Assembly (NCBI RefSeq): GCF_000024085.1
Contig: NC_013166.1
Coordinates: 1,736,001 to 1,800,000, forward strand
Direction of reading: 5' to 3'
DNA from: Kangiella koreensis DSM 16069
GTDB lineage: Bacteria; Pseudomonadota; Gammaproteobacteria; Enterobacterales; Kangiellaceae
Length of the DNA stretch: 64,000 bases
Made by a program: the position numbers and the translations under genes. This document shows positions 26,862 through 35,929 of this stretch, in pieces. Under the pieces are notes generated by a model, which searched no databases, was not told where the DNA came from, and was given only the letters and a program-made list of their open reading frames with translations. How positions within the stretch are numbered: the stretch's first letter is position 1; every line of letters begins with the position of its first letter.

Positions 26862-27329
26862 TTGAGCCAACCACAGCTTAATAAAAAAGCACCTAACTTT
26901 AAACTCCCCGCCACCGGCGACCAAACTCTTTCACTCGCCGATTTCAAAGGCAAAAACCTCGTCATCTACTTCTACCCTAAAGACAACACCCCAGGGTGCA
27001 CCACCGAAGGCCAGGATTTTCGCGATCATTACAAGCAGTTTCAAAAACACAACACTGACATTCTTGGCGTATCTCGCGATAGCGTCAGAACTCATGAAAA
27101 CTTTCGTAAAAAGCATGAGTTCCCCTTTGATTTATTGTCTGATGCTGACGAAGAAATGTGCAAAGCCTTTGATGTTATTAAACTGAAGAAACTCTATGGG
27201 CGTGAATATATGGGTATTGAGCGCAGCACCTTCTTAATTGATTCACAAGGCAAACTGAAACAAGAATGGAGGAAAGTTAAAGTCAAAGGCCATGTAGAAG
27301 AAGTATTAGAAACCGTTAAAGCACTATAA
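26862..27329 (+). CDS. bcp: Thiol peroxidase Bcp/PrxQ
   Basis: Peroxiredoxin of the PrxQ subfamily (155 aa) reducing hydroperoxides. The peroxidatic Cys46 sits in DNTPGCTTEGQDF. The resolving Cys found five residues later in E. coli Bcp is absent (Q51); the only other Cys is C100. It would therefore act as a 1-Cys enzyme or use another partner. The start is TTG, backed by an almost perfect AAAGGAGG 5 nt upstream and the absence of a suitable ATG. It precedes the PIN-PhoH gene by 22 nt, probably in one transcript. Confidence 0.93.
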   Translation: MSQPQLNKKAPNFKLPATGDQTLSLADFKGKNLVIYFYPKDNTPGCTTEGQDFRDHYKQFQKHNTDILGVSRDSVRTHENFRKKHEFPFDLLSDADEEMCKAFDVIKLKKLYGREYMGIERSTFLIDSQGKLKQEWRKVKVKGHVEEVLETVKAL

Positions 27330-27351
27330 TAAACCACTTAAGAGGTGCCTC

Positions 27352-28773
27352 ATGGTAAAAAACAATCTAGACGGAAGACGTCTATTCGTATTGGACACCA
27401 ATGTATTGATGCACGACCCAACGGCTCTATTCCGCTTTGAAGAGCATGATATTTTAATCCCAATGGTTGTTCTTGAAGAACTTGATGCTGGAAAGAAAGG
27501 TGTTTCAGAAGTAGCTCGTAATGTTCGGCAAGTTACCCGCTATCTAGATGATCTACTCTCCGCTGCCGAAGAAGGTGAGGATCCGATGGTCGAAGGTATC
27601 CACATTGGACTCATCCCACAAATCCAGGATCGCAACAAACACGGCAAGATTTATTTTCAAACCAAAGAGCACATCGACAGGCTTCCCGACTCGCTTCCAA
27701 GTAGCAAAGCTGATAACACCATTCTTAATGTAGCGCTGGCGCTGCAAGCTCGAGATGATGATCGCACCGTCACTCTGGTATCCAAAGACATTAACCTGCG
27801 CATCAAAGCCAATATCGTTGGTGTACATGCCGAGGATTACTTCAATGACAAGGTGCTGGACGATGTAGAACAGCTTTATACCGGCTATTACGAGCTACCC
27901 GAAAATTTCTGGGATACTCACAGTCGTGATATCGACTCCTGGCAAGAAGAAGGTAAAACCTTCTATCAAATTAAAGGCCCTCTAGTCTCGGAATGGTCTC
28001 TCAACCAATGCCTGTTTCAGCCCCAGGATAACTTCGAAGCCATTGTCCGCTCCGTTGAAGACAAAGATGATCAGCCTATGGCAACCATTGAGTTACTGGC
28101 TGACTACCGTAACGACAGCCATAATATCTGGGGCATCACTGCCCGCAACCGCGAACAAAGTTATGCGCTCAATCTATTGATGGATCCAGACGTTGACTTT
28201 GTCACGCTACAAGGCCCAGCTGGTACGGGCAAGACACTATTAGCCCTTGCTGCTGCTTTAGAACAAACCATTGAGCTAAAGCGCTACAAGGAAATCATTG
28301 TGACTCGGGTAACCGTTTCAGTAGGCGAAGACATCGGTTTCCTACCGGGAACCGAAGAGGAAAAGATGACCCCCTGGATGGGCGCTTTAATGGATAACCT
28401 TGAGGTGCTCTCGCCTTCCGATAATGATGAATGGGGAACAGCTGTTACCCATGACCTCTTGAGAAAGTGGATCAAAGTCCGCTCTTTAAACTTCATGCGA
28501 GGCAGAACCTTCCTCAATAAATTCATTATCATTGATGAAGCACAGAACCTGACTTCGAAACAGATGAAGACCCTCATCACCCGCGCAGGTCCAGGCACCA
28601 AAGTTGTCTGTATGGGTAACGTGGCGCAAATCGACACCCCTTACTTGTCGGAAACAACCTCGGGTATCACCTTCGTCGTTGACCGCTTCAAAAACTGGCC
28701 ACACTCAGGGCACATGACACTCAAACGTGGCGAGCGCTCGCGTTTGGCCGATTACGCCTCAGAGCTCTTATAA
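27352..28773 (+). CDS. PIN-PhoH fusion protein (PhoH2/YlaK-like)
   Basis: Protein of 473 aa joining an N-terminal PIN ribonuclease domain with a C-terminal PhoH ATPase. PIN acidic residues are visible as D15 in VLDTNVLMHD, E42/E43, D121 in KADNTILN and D146 in SKDINLR. The PhoH part has Walker A GPAGTGKT (288-295), Walker B IIIDEAQNL, and VTRVTVSVGEDIGFLPGTEEEKM. PhoH2 proteins are reported as RNA-unwinding ribonucleases. No antitoxin gene adjoins it, so it looks like the stand-alone housekeeping type. GAGGTG precedes the ATG and a strong terminator follows. Confidence 0.92.
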   Translation: MVKNNLDGRRLFVLDTNVLMHDPTALFRFEEHDILIPMVVLEELDAGKKGVSEVARNVRQVTRYLDDLLSAAEEGEDPMVEGIHIGLIPQIQDRNKHGKIYFQTKEHIDRLPDSLPSSKADNTILNVALALQARDDDRTVTLVSKDINLRIKANIVGVHAEDYFNDKVLDDVEQLYTGYYELPENFWDTHSRDIDSWQEEGKTFYQIKGPLVSEWSLNQCLFQPQDNFEAIVRSVEDKDDQPMATIELLADYRNDSHNIWGITARNREQSYALNLLMDPDVDFVTLQGPAGTGKTLLALAAALEQTIELKRYKEIIVTRVTVSVGEDIGFLPGTEEEKMTPWMGALMDNLEVLSPSDNDEWGTAVTHDLLRKWIKVRSLNFMRGRTFLNKFIIIDEAQNLTSKQMKTLITRAGPGTKVVCMGNVAQIDTPYLSETTSGITFVVDRFKNWPHSGHMTLKRGERSRLADYASELL

Positions 28774-28791
28774 AGAGATAATCTCTAAACC

Positions 28792-28821
28792 AAAAAGCCT
28801 CGTCATTGCACGAGGCTTTTT
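28792..28821 (+). terminator. Rho-independent terminator of the PIN-PhoH gene
   Basis: A 12-bp perfect stem AAAAAGCCTCGT / ACGAGGCTTTTT with a 6-nt loop. The same arms recur in the palindrome at 30873-30912. Confidence 0.92.
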
Positions 28822-29060
28822 GTTAAGCGCCAGTGTGCCAGTGTCAAGTTTTCTGCTCATACACTGGCTGTAACACTTTACAATAAAAATTCACAGGTGA
28901 TATTACATTCTCATTACCACCGCTTCACAAAGGTTTATTAGCCTTATATTTCAATTGCTTAGCGAATAACAAAAAGAAACATCTCAGCACTATTCTTGGA
29001 GTTTTCACCTCAAAATAAACACTCCTTACTGTCAGTTCGTAACCTTCCCTTTTCCCCTGA

Positions 29061-29089
29061 TTGACTTAGCAAAAATCGTGGCGTAAAAC
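29061..29089 (+). promoter_or_regulatory. Putative sigma-70 promoter of the serine hydrolase gene
   Basis: -35 TTGACT (29061-29066), 17-nt spacer, -10 TAAAAC (29084-29089), 57 nt ahead of the start codon. Confidence 0.5.
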
Positions 29090-29146
29090 TCTTCGCATAC
29101 AACTGGCAAAACTGTTGCCGCATCTAATAATAGGAGAAAGGAAGGA

Positions 29147-30835
29147 ATGAACCCCTTAAAATCAATAACAACTGCATGGGGAAGTGCTCTGTTGCTGGGC
29201 TTGACGGCTTGCGCCAGCGTACCTGAGAAAGAAAGCTCAACTACAATAGAAGCTAGCGCCTTTCAGGCGGTTCTAGAAAAAACTTATCAAACAGATGCTC
29301 CCGGAGCAACCGTGGTGGTTTCCAGAGATGGCAAAGTCATTTTCTCTGAAGCCTACGGTATGGCGGATCTTGAGATGGGGGTTGGTATGAGCGAAGAGCA
29401 TACTCTACGTATTGCCTCAGTTACCAAACAATACGCCGCCGCCGCAATACTCTTGCTAGCCGAAGAGGGAAAACTTTCACTGGACGATCCATTAACCCGT
29501 TTTCTACCAGATTTTCCCGCGGATGACGTCACCATTCATCATCTGCTCAATCACACCTCCGGTATTGCCAGCTACACCAGCATCCCAGGTTACTTCACCG
29601 ATGAGCGTATTCGTCGTGAAGTAAGTACGGATGAGCTGATCGCTGTATTTGCCGACATAGAAGATGACTTTGCTCCGGGTGAAAGCTGGCGCTATAACAA
29701 TTCAGGCTACGTATTACTCGGCGCGATTATTGAAAAAGTTAGCGGCCAAACTTGGAATGCCTACATTCAAGAAAGGCTTCTAAAACCTGCCGGAATTGAA
29801 CACACAGGTTATTACCCTGATGAACAAGTTTTGGCTGGACGTGCTCGCGGATATCAGATGGCTGACAACAAGCCCGTCAATGCGCCGTGGATAAGTATGA
29901 CCCAACCCCATGCGGCTGGTGCCCTTTCGTCGACAGCGCTGGACGTCGATCGCTGGCAACGTGCCTTACATGGCGGCAAAATTATCTCCCAAGAAATGCT
30001 GGAGAAAATGTATAGCCCGGACGAAGCCGCAAGTGAGGCCGGATACGGTTATGGACTGATGCGCGGAAGCCTGCACGAACAACTCATGCTTCATCATGGT
30101 GGCGGCATTCATGGTTTTAATACTCACGCACTCTGGTTGCCTGAAGAAAAACTGTCCGTCGTTGTGTTAAGTAATTATGCCGGTTTAGAGCCACGCCCAG
30201 GGGATGTTGCCCAACGCCTTGCCGCTCTGGCCATTAATAAGCCCTTCCCCATTGAGCTTCCTACCGTCCAGCTCTCGGATGTTGCGCTGAAGGAAGTGAT
30301 CGGTGTCTACCAAATTAACGAGAACACGACTCGTAGCTTGCGCGTGGTAGATGGAGAGATCATCAGTCAACGCGATAGTGGCGCAGAATTCAAAGTACGC
30401 CCTGTGGGTGATGATCGCTTCGTCTTCTTAAACTCCCTGAGTTCATTCCAGCTCAAGCGTGATGGCCAGGGCAAAGTAACGGGGCTTGATTTCTATCAGG
30501 GCGGCGAATCTAATCCAGAATATGCTGAGAAGATCAGCGACACTGTTGAAGTGCTAATGGAAGTTGAACTGTCTCCGACACAGATGGAACGACTGGTTGG
30601 AGATTATCAAATCCAACCCAATTTTATCCTCAGCATCCGTCGTGGTGAAAAAGGCCTAACCGGTCAAGCTACCGGCCAGCCAGCCATAGATTTTATCGCC
30701 TACAGTGAAAATATGCTTCACAACAAGCAAATTGGCGCCAAGCTAGAATTTGATTTGGAAGAAGACCAACCGGCTAGCGGTTTAACCCTCCATCAAGGCG
30801 GACAGAAAATACCAGCGCCTCGAGTGAATGATTAA
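29147..30835 (+). CDS. Serine hydrolase lipoprotein, class C beta-lactamase/DD-peptidase fold
   Basis: Lipoprotein of 562 aa; lipobox GLTAC with Cys22. The penicillin-binding fold (about 38-365) has SxxK as S91-VTK94, YNN as Y183-N-N185 and a HHGGGIHG motif (316-323) in the KTG position. That combination is typical of the EstB/AmpC/Pab87-like group: esterases, D-aminopeptidases and peptidases, not necessarily beta-lactam resistance. A C-terminal region (about 370-560) contains two lipocalin-like repeats (IGVYQINEN... and VGDYQIQPN...). AGGAGAAAGGAAGG precedes the ATG. It is monocistronic between two matching terminators. Confidence 0.87.
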   Translation: MNPLKSITTAWGSALLLGLTACASVPEKESSTTIEASAFQAVLEKTYQTDAPGATVVVSRDGKVIFSEAYGMADLEMGVGMSEEHTLRIASVTKQYAAAAILLLAEEGKLSLDDPLTRFLPDFPADDVTIHHLLNHTSGIASYTSIPGYFTDERIRREVSTDELIAVFADIEDDFAPGESWRYNNSGYVLLGAIIEKVSGQTWNAYIQERLLKPAGIEHTGYYPDEQVLAGRARGYQMADNKPVNAPWISMTQPHAAGALSSTALDVDRWQRALHGGKIISQEMLEKMYSPDEAASEAGYGYGLMRGSLHEQLMLHHGGGIHGFNTHALWLPEEKLSVVVLSNYAGLEPRPGDVAQRLAALAINKPFPIELPTVQLSDVALKEVIGVYQINENTTRSLRVVDGEIISQRDSGAEFKVRPVGDDRFVFLNSLSSFQLKRDGQGKVTGLDFYQGGESNPEYAEKISDTVEVLMEVELSPTQMERLVGDYQIQPNFILSIRRGEKGLTGQATGQPAIDFIAYSENMLHNKQIGAKLEFDLEEDQPASGLTLHQGGQKIPAPRVND

Positions 30836-30872
30836 TCAGGTTGCTTGTTTATAATTCTTCTAACAAGCTACC

Positions 30873-30912
30873 AAATGAAAAAGCCTCGTAATATTACGAG
30901 GCTTTTTCATTT
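30873..30912. terminator. Bidirectional terminator, 40-bp perfect palindrome
   Basis: A perfect 40-bp palindrome centred between 30892 and 30893. Each arm starts AAATGAAAAAGCCTCG and ends at the centre in TAAT. It lies between converging genes, with T-rich tracts in both directions. Confidence 0.92.
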
Positions 30913-30928
30913 CTAACTCAATTCCTGA

Positions 30929-32059
30929 TTAAGACTCTTCCGTAGGCTCTGGTGAGCCAAGCACTTTTTGTTCACCGAGCTCCTCTTTTTGCTTTTCTTT
31001 TTCCAGTTGGATTTTATGGTCTTTCAATGCAGATAAAACAGCATTGACCAGTATCGCTAGCGGAATGGCGAAGAAGACACCCCAGAAGCCCCACAAGCCG
31101 CCGAACAGGAGAATTGACCCTATAATGGCCACTGGATGTAAATTGACCGCTTCAGAGAAAATGAGTGGTACTAATAAATTACCATCCAGAATTTGGATAA
31201 TCAGGTATACCACTATCAGTATGTAGAAGTCGTGAGTAAAACCCCACTGGAAAAAGGCAATCAACGCCACCGGAATGGTGACCAGTGCGGCCCCGATGTA
31301 GGGGATTAAAACGGAAAGCCCCACACAGACGCCCAGTAGTAGAGCGTAGTTTAGACCCATGATCAGGAAAGCGATGTAAGAAGCGGTACCGACGATGACA
31401 ATTTCAAGCACTTTACCACGAATATAATTACCAATTTGCTGATTTACCTCACTCCACACGGCCTCGGCCAGGTGCCGCTCCTGTGGTAACCATTGGGTAC
31501 ACCAGCTGATGATCTGTCTGCGGTCTTTAAGGAAGAAAAAGACCAGCAATGGCACTAAAATGATATAGACCATTACCGTCGCCACACTCATTAAAGAACT
31601 TACAGAGGCACTTAAAATTGCCTCTCCCCACTTTGCTAGCTCGCTATTCAAGTTTGCGAAAAAAGCGCTAACTTGCTCGGTACTGACAAAGTTGGGATAT
31701 TTTTCAGGAAGCTCGAGAATACTCTCTCGTACCTTTGTCATAATATTAGGAAGTTCAGCCACCAGCTTGGCTCCCTGCTCCCAGACCAAAGGAATCAAGC
31801 CAAAAACGACAATTAGAACGAGTCCAATAAACCCGGCAAATACGAGTAGCACCGCCCAAATTCGTGGTACTCCCTTCCTTCGCAGTACAGAAACCACAGA
31901 CTCAAGTAGATACGCAAAGACCAACGCCCACAAAATTGGAGCAAGGATGTCGCCAACCGTTAGAATGATAAAAAAGCCCACAATCAGCAACATACTCAGT
32001 ACTATGGTTGCCGGGCTTGAAAAATTACGCTTAAACCAACGAGTAAAAATCGTAGTCAT
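30929..32059 (-). CDS. perM: AI-2E/PerM family permease
   Basis: Polytopic membrane protein of 376 aa with about seven to eight hydrophobic spans: an N-terminal pair (18-60), one at 67-92, a central periplasmic helix region (about 95-155), and a C-terminal bundle (155-345). The motifs VFFFLKDRRQI, IGNYIRGKVLEI and LSVLIPYIGAALVTIPVA are family hallmarks. Relatives include TqsA (AI-2 export) and PerM, but the substrate is not predictable. The C-terminal tail is charged and cytoplasmic. It is divergent from bepA, the same order as in E. coli (perM-bepA-yfgD). Confidence 0.9.
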   Translation of the reverse strand: MTTIFTRWFKRNFSSPATIVLSMLLIVGFFIILTVGDILAPILWALVFAYLLESVVSVLRRKGVPRIWAVLLVFAGFIGLVLIVVFGLIPLVWEQGAKLVAELPNIMTKVRESILELPEKYPNFVSTEQVSAFFANLNSELAKWGEAILSASVSSLMSVATVMVYIILVPLLVFFFLKDRRQIISWCTQWLPQERHLAEAVWSEVNQQIGNYIRGKVLEIVIVGTASYIAFLIMGLNYALLLGVCVGLSVLIPYIGAALVTIPVALIAFFQWGFTHDFYILIVVYLIIQILDGNLLVPLIFSEAVNLHPVAIIGSILLFGGLWGFWGVFFAIPLAILVNAVLSALKDHKIQLEKEKQKEELGEQKVLGSPEPTEES

Positions 32060-32199
32060 TGTTTATCCACTATTTTTTGTCAACTTGCAGTCGCTAACTA
32101 CTATGACACATGATACACAGTTCGAGATTGAACTTTTACCACACAAGTCCCATCATATACAGTAACCCGCTTACGATTTTACTATCGAACCATTAATTT

Positions 32200-33711
32200 A
32201 TGACAATATTGCTCAAGCCGCTACCCTACAAACGACAACTCTCTAGGTTTAAGACCTCACTTTGTCTAAGCCTTATACTCACTTTAGGTTTGTCGACCAC
32301 ATTTGCTGCATCTAACGACCTCCCGAAGTTGGGCGAAACAGCTGGTTCCACTTTATCAGTCGCAGAAGAGCAAATGATCGGCGATCAAATTATGAGTCAA
32401 ATCCGCCACAGTCAATTCCTGATGCAAGATCCTTTGGTAACAGACTATATTCAGCAACTCGGTCATAAATTAGTAGCTGCTAACCCAGATGCCTTAGGCC
32501 GTCTCTTTCAGTTCTTCGTAATACAAGAAGACTCCATCAACGCATTTGCTTTACCCGGCGGTTACATTGGTATCCACTCAGGATTAGTTACTGCATCAAA
32601 GAGCGAAAGCGAGCTTGCTTCAGTATTAGGGCATGAGGTAGCGCACGTTACACAGCGTCATTTAGCTCGACGTTTAGAGCAACAAGATAAAATTTCAATT
32701 CCCACAATTTTGGGTGTGATAGCTTCAGTCATAGTTGCGACCCAGGATCCTGAAGCAGGCATGGCCGGTGTCGCCGCAACTCAGGCTGCAGCAAATCAAA
32801 GCATAATTACTCATACACGGGATAACGAAAAAGAAGCGGATCGAATCGGCATCACTATGTTGTCCAGCGCTGGCTTTGATGTGCGCGCCGCCGCTGATTT
32901 TTTTGAAACCATGCAGCAAGTCAGTCGTTATACCCTAAAGCCACCTGAAATTTTATTGACTCACCCGCTATCCAGAAACCGTATTGCTGCAGCTCGAGAG
33001 CGCGCGGAACTCTACCCTCATATTGACCATAAGAACTCGGTCGACTACCACCTGGTCAAAGCAAGAATTAAGAGTATAGAGTTGGCCAATAATAATGACA
33101 GCTTCAGAGTGCTTCAAAGAAAGCATCAGGCGCAACAGTTAAACTCTATTGAAGAGCGCTATCTTTACGCTGAGTTATTGAAGAAAAATGGTAAAACTCA
33201 AGAAGCAATAGAGGTTCTTCAGTCGCTATACAATATCTACCCAGATAACCACCTATTATTATTTAGCTTGGCCGAAACACACAGAGCGAATAATAGCGGA
33301 GCTGCAGTATTACCCGAGTTACAGAAACAACTGGAGAAGACTCCAGGTTCAACCAAGTTAATACTAGCTACAGCCCAAGTTTATCTCGATAATAAACAAG
33401 CCGAGGATGCAGAAAAGTTACTCTTGCGCTATGCGGACGTTAACCGCTACAACCCGAATTATCTATATTTGCTTGCGGAAACCCAGGCTCAGGCTGGCCA
33501 TACACCAGAAATGCATGAAACCACAGGCCAATATCTTCTGTTATTAGGAGATTTACGGACTGCAAAAAAACACTTTGAGCTTGCTTTGAACGGAACATCC
33601 GAAGATCCCTATGCACAAACTCGCATTCAGGCACGACTAGATGATGTCAACTTTCGGATTCGTGAGTTTTTAGCCGAAAACTCCAGACGCTCCAGGTTTA
33701 GCCTCAACTAG
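32200..33711 (+). CDS. bepA: BepA-like periplasmic M48 metalloprotease with TPR domain
   Basis: Protein of 503 aa (E. coli BepA 487), with a signal peptide to about residue 37. The M48 domain has HEVAH (145-149) and a downstream EKEAD (210-214) that completes the zinc site. INAFALPGGYIGIHSGLV and LLTHPLSRNRIAAARERA are family-specific. TPR-like helices fill about 300-490. BepA degrades or assists stalled outer-membrane proteins such as LptD. Position next to perM, and near the YfgD-type gene, supports orthology. The ribosome-binding site is weak. Confidence 0.93.
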   Translation: MTILLKPLPYKRQLSRFKTSLCLSLILTLGLSTTFAASNDLPKLGETAGSTLSVAEEQMIGDQIMSQIRHSQFLMQDPLVTDYIQQLGHKLVAANPDALGRLFQFFVIQEDSINAFALPGGYIGIHSGLVTASKSESELASVLGHEVAHVTQRHLARRLEQQDKISIPTILGVIASVIVATQDPEAGMAGVAATQAAANQSIITHTRDNEKEADRIGITMLSSAGFDVRAAADFFETMQQVSRYTLKPPEILLTHPLSRNRIAAARERAELYPHIDHKNSVDYHLVKARIKSIELANNNDSFRVLQRKHQAQQLNSIEERYLYAELLKKNGKTQEAIEVLQSLYNIYPDNHLLLFSLAETHRANNSGAAVLPELQKQLEKTPGSTKLILATAQVYLDNKQAEDAEKLLLRYADVNRYNPNYLYLLAETQAQAGHTPEMHETTGQYLLLLGDLRTAKKHFELALNGTSEDPYAQTRIQARLDDVNFRIREFLAENSRRSRFSLN

Positions 33712-33718
33712 AAAGTTT

Positions 33719-33741
33719 TATCTTTAACCCTAATAAAGATA
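33719..33741. terminator. AT-rich hairpin between convergent bepA and the TlpA-like gene
   Basis: An 8-bp stem TATCTTTA / TAAAGATA with a 7-nt loop in a 40-bp gap. It is AT-rich and lacks a T-run, so it is only a weak candidate. Confidence 0.35.
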
Positions 33742-33751
33742 GGCTAATGGT

Positions 33752-34228
33752 TTACTGAGCCGTTTTTATCTTTTCTATTAACTCGATAATCTTGTGTCGG
33801 TCAACTTTTCCGAGCAGAGGTCCCATGACTTCGCCCTTTGGTGTAACAATATAGCTGGCAGGCAAGCTTTGGGGGCGCTCCATTGGGAGGAAAGGCATTG
33901 GTTCAGTGGCGACAACAGGGTACTGAATATCCAGCTTATCGGTAAGAGCAATAAGTTCTTCATTTGGTAACCTGTCAAAGCTTACACCAAGAACTTGAAT
34001 ATTTCCGTTCTCCTGCGCTAGTAAGTTTAACTCTGGGATTTCTTCCAAACAGGGCGGACACCATTCGGCCCAAAAGTTGACAACTAGCCAACTTCCTTCA
34101 TAGTCAGACAGATTCTTTTGTTCACCGCTCAATAAAGAAAACTCTTTGCTAGTGTCGCATGACACCACAAGCAGGAGCAGGAAGGCTGAAAGAATAAAGC
34201 GCAAACACAAATGTCTCATAATAATCAT
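33752..34228 (-). CDS. TlpA-like thiol-disulfide lipoprotein
   Basis: Small periplasmic thioredoxin-fold protein of 158 aa. The lipobox is VVSC (Cys24), and the active site WCPPC (56-60) is in FWAEWCPPCLEEIPEL. The cis-Pro loop is PASYIVTPKGEV. WCPPC with a short TlpA core suggests a reductant, for example in cytochrome c maturation or as an oxidised-cysteine rescuer. The partner is not encoded nearby. The start could also be the ATG three codons downstream; neither has a good ribosome-binding site. Confidence 0.87.
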   Translation of the reverse strand: MIIMRHLCLRFILSAFLLLLVVSCDTSKEFSLLSGEQKNLSDYEGSWLVVNFWAEWCPPCLEEIPELNLLAQENGNIQVLGVSFDRLPNEELIALTDKLDIQYPVVATEPMPFLPMERPQSLPASYIVTPKGEVMGPLLGKVDRHKIIELIEKIKTAQ

Positions 34229-34351
34229 TTATAAATCATTAGGTTAGAAAGGTTAAATTGAATAGAATGGTGGAAATGCCACGAACTTTCGTGCATATTA
34301 TACTGAGTGGACACGACAAATAATAGAACTAAAAACTGATAGGCGCTATTA

Positions 34352-35929
34352 ATGACAGAATTAAAGCTCACATATCCTTCTTTGCAAGCCGGTCAGGAAT
34401 TCATGCTGGATACAGCACCTGCAGCTATTAATGCCTGGTTGGAGCGTTTAGCCTTTTCTAATATTGATAATGCAATCGCTGAAATATATAAAGTTGCCAA
34501 AACCTTAAACCGCTGCCAACAAAAAACATCGCATCGAGAAGCTAACTTCCTGACCTTAAGCAAAGGTTACCTACAAATTAGCAAGCATCTACGCGAACAT
34601 AACGATCGCCGCACCATAAAAGTCAGCCACGCCCAACTTAAAGCCCTCCACGCCTTAAGCAGTGAAATGGCTTTTGCCTTTAAACGAATAGTGGACGACT
34701 TAACGGCACAAAAATTTATCCTAAAGAAAAATACGAGATTAGCCAAGGTCATTAACTTTGCTCAACATTATCTTGGCTTGATGCTCATAGAGCATTATCA
34801 ATTGCACACTCCAGTGCCAGCCTACTTGTGGCATGAGCTGCATATGCTGTATGAGTTCGCAGAGGAACGAAAATTACACCGCATAAAATCAGACAAGCTT
34901 GAAGATGCCTTAGAACCTTTACCGACAATTGAAGAGACTTATATTCGAAGTTGCTTGATGGCAATAATTGACCCTTATCATTTAGGCGATAACCTACATT
35001 GGCATTTATTCAAATACTTTTCACATTGGGGTAATAAAGTAGCCCTTGATAGCAATCTCCAGCACTTCAGCGAGAGCCGATGCTTTATCATTAATTTAAA
35101 TGAGGGCAAGAAACCTCTATTTATTCAAAAAGACACTGAGTACGAAGACTCAGGTCATTTGCGACTGTTGTTGACCAATCAATTGCTAGACGTAGTTGAA
35201 CAACAAATGTTGAAGCTAGAAGCCAGCCAGGAATTACCAAAGCCAGCTTTTTACCGAGCAATTGACACAAAATTAGCGACCAAGCTTTTACATCGAGTTT
35301 TCACTTATTGCGACCAGCATCTAAAGCGTCAATCAACACGATATCCGATGATGGGCCATGTCAGTATTGTCTGGGGCTCGGTGGCTATACACAAGATTCT
35401 CTCATCGAAGAGCAAACTAACTATCAATGAGCACTTAGGCTACCAAATTAAAGAACTGCTAGGAAATGACTACAAAACCGGTATTAACTGGCAGACGGTC
35501 AACTATAGCGAAGGCGGTATATGTATTCGGCATAACAAGGAGCAAGTTGCACAATTGCCGGTTGGAAGCATTGCTTTAATCAGGATTGATAACAATCATG
35601 AAGAACCTGATCGCTGGCAATTAGCGATCAGTCGCTGGCAAAATATTGACCATGCACGCGGAACAACTATAGGCGTCGAGTATCTGCGTGGTGAGCCAGA
35701 ACTTAATTACTACCTCACCAAAACTAAAGACGATGAAATAGTAAAACATCCAGTTATAACACTGAAACAGAGCGGTGACTTTCCATCAGTTATGATAGCG
35801 TCACGCAGCTTAATTGGCGGTCAGAAGTTATTACAAATTGAAATCGCTGGGAAGCACTACCCGAGCTATGTGACGCATATTCTTGAAAGTAGCTCACAGC
35901 TAGCTGTTTACGGAATTCGTAGAGACTAA
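34352..35929 (+). CDS. Uncharacterised protein with possible PilZ-like C-terminal domain
   Basis: Soluble protein of 525 aa without signal peptide or membrane span. The first 300 or so residues are mostly helical and begin with AAINAWLERLAFSNIDNAIAEIYK, reminiscent of large PilZ-domain proteins of pseudomonads. In the C-terminal part R326-QSTR330 gives an RxxxR motif and N384-YSEGG389 gives the [D/N]xSxxG motif. These are the two c-di-GMP contacts of PilZ domains, but they are about 55 residues apart, longer than usual. A c-di-GMP receptor role is therefore a suggestion only. Its 3' end overlaps the converging YihY-family gene by 30 nt. Confidence 0.55.
   Translation: MTELKLTYPSLQAGQEFMLDTAPAAINAWLERLAFSNIDNAIAEIYKVAKTLNRCQQKTSHREANFLTLSKGYLQISKHLREHNDRRTIKVSHAQLKALHALSSEMAFAFKRIVDDLTAQKFILKKNTRLAKVINFAQHYLGLMLIEHYQLHTPVPAYLWHELHMLYEFAEERKLHRIKSDKLEDALEPLPTIEETYIRSCLMAIIDPYHLGDNLHWHLFKYFSHWGNKVALDSNLQHFSESRCFIINLNEGKKPLFIQKDTEYEDSGHLRLLLTNQLLDVVEQQMLKLEASQELPKPAFYRAIDTKLATKLLHRVFTYCDQHLKRQSTRYPMMGHVSIVWGSVAIHKILSSKSKLTINEHLGYQIKELLGNDYKTGINWQTVNYSEGGICIRHNKEQVAQLPVGSIALIRIDNNHEEPDRWQLAISRWQNIDHARGTTIGVEYLRGEPELNYYLTKTKDDEIVKHPVITLKQSGDFPSVMIASRSLIGGQKLLQIEIAGKHYPSYVTHILESSSQLAVYGIRRD

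Larger units (their letters stand above)
28774..29146. other. 373-bp intergenic region before the beta-lactamase-fold gene
   Basis: It contains the terminator of the PIN-PhoH gene (28792-28821) and a sigma-70-like promoter at 29061-29089. The roughly 240 bp between them show no open frame or obvious dyad. Confidence 0.6.

Noticed and set aside
28284..28637. 117-codon minus-strand frame opposite the PIN-PhoH gene
   Set aside because: Antisense shadow of a strongly conserved ATPase domain.
27352..28773. PIN-PhoH protein as a toxin of a toxin-antitoxin pair
   Set aside because: No small antitoxin frame precedes it; it follows bcp by 22 nt.
29147..30835. Calling the serine hydrolase an AmpC-type resistance beta-lactamase
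   Set aside because: The lipobox, the HHGG motif in place of KTG and the C-terminal lipocalin-like repeats fit esterase/peptidase relatives at least as well; resistance cannot be inferred.
31692..32165. 157-codon plus-strand frame opposite perM
   Set aside because: It is mostly the antisense of the perM coding sequence, has low-complexity Ser/Thr/Pro composition and no start signal.
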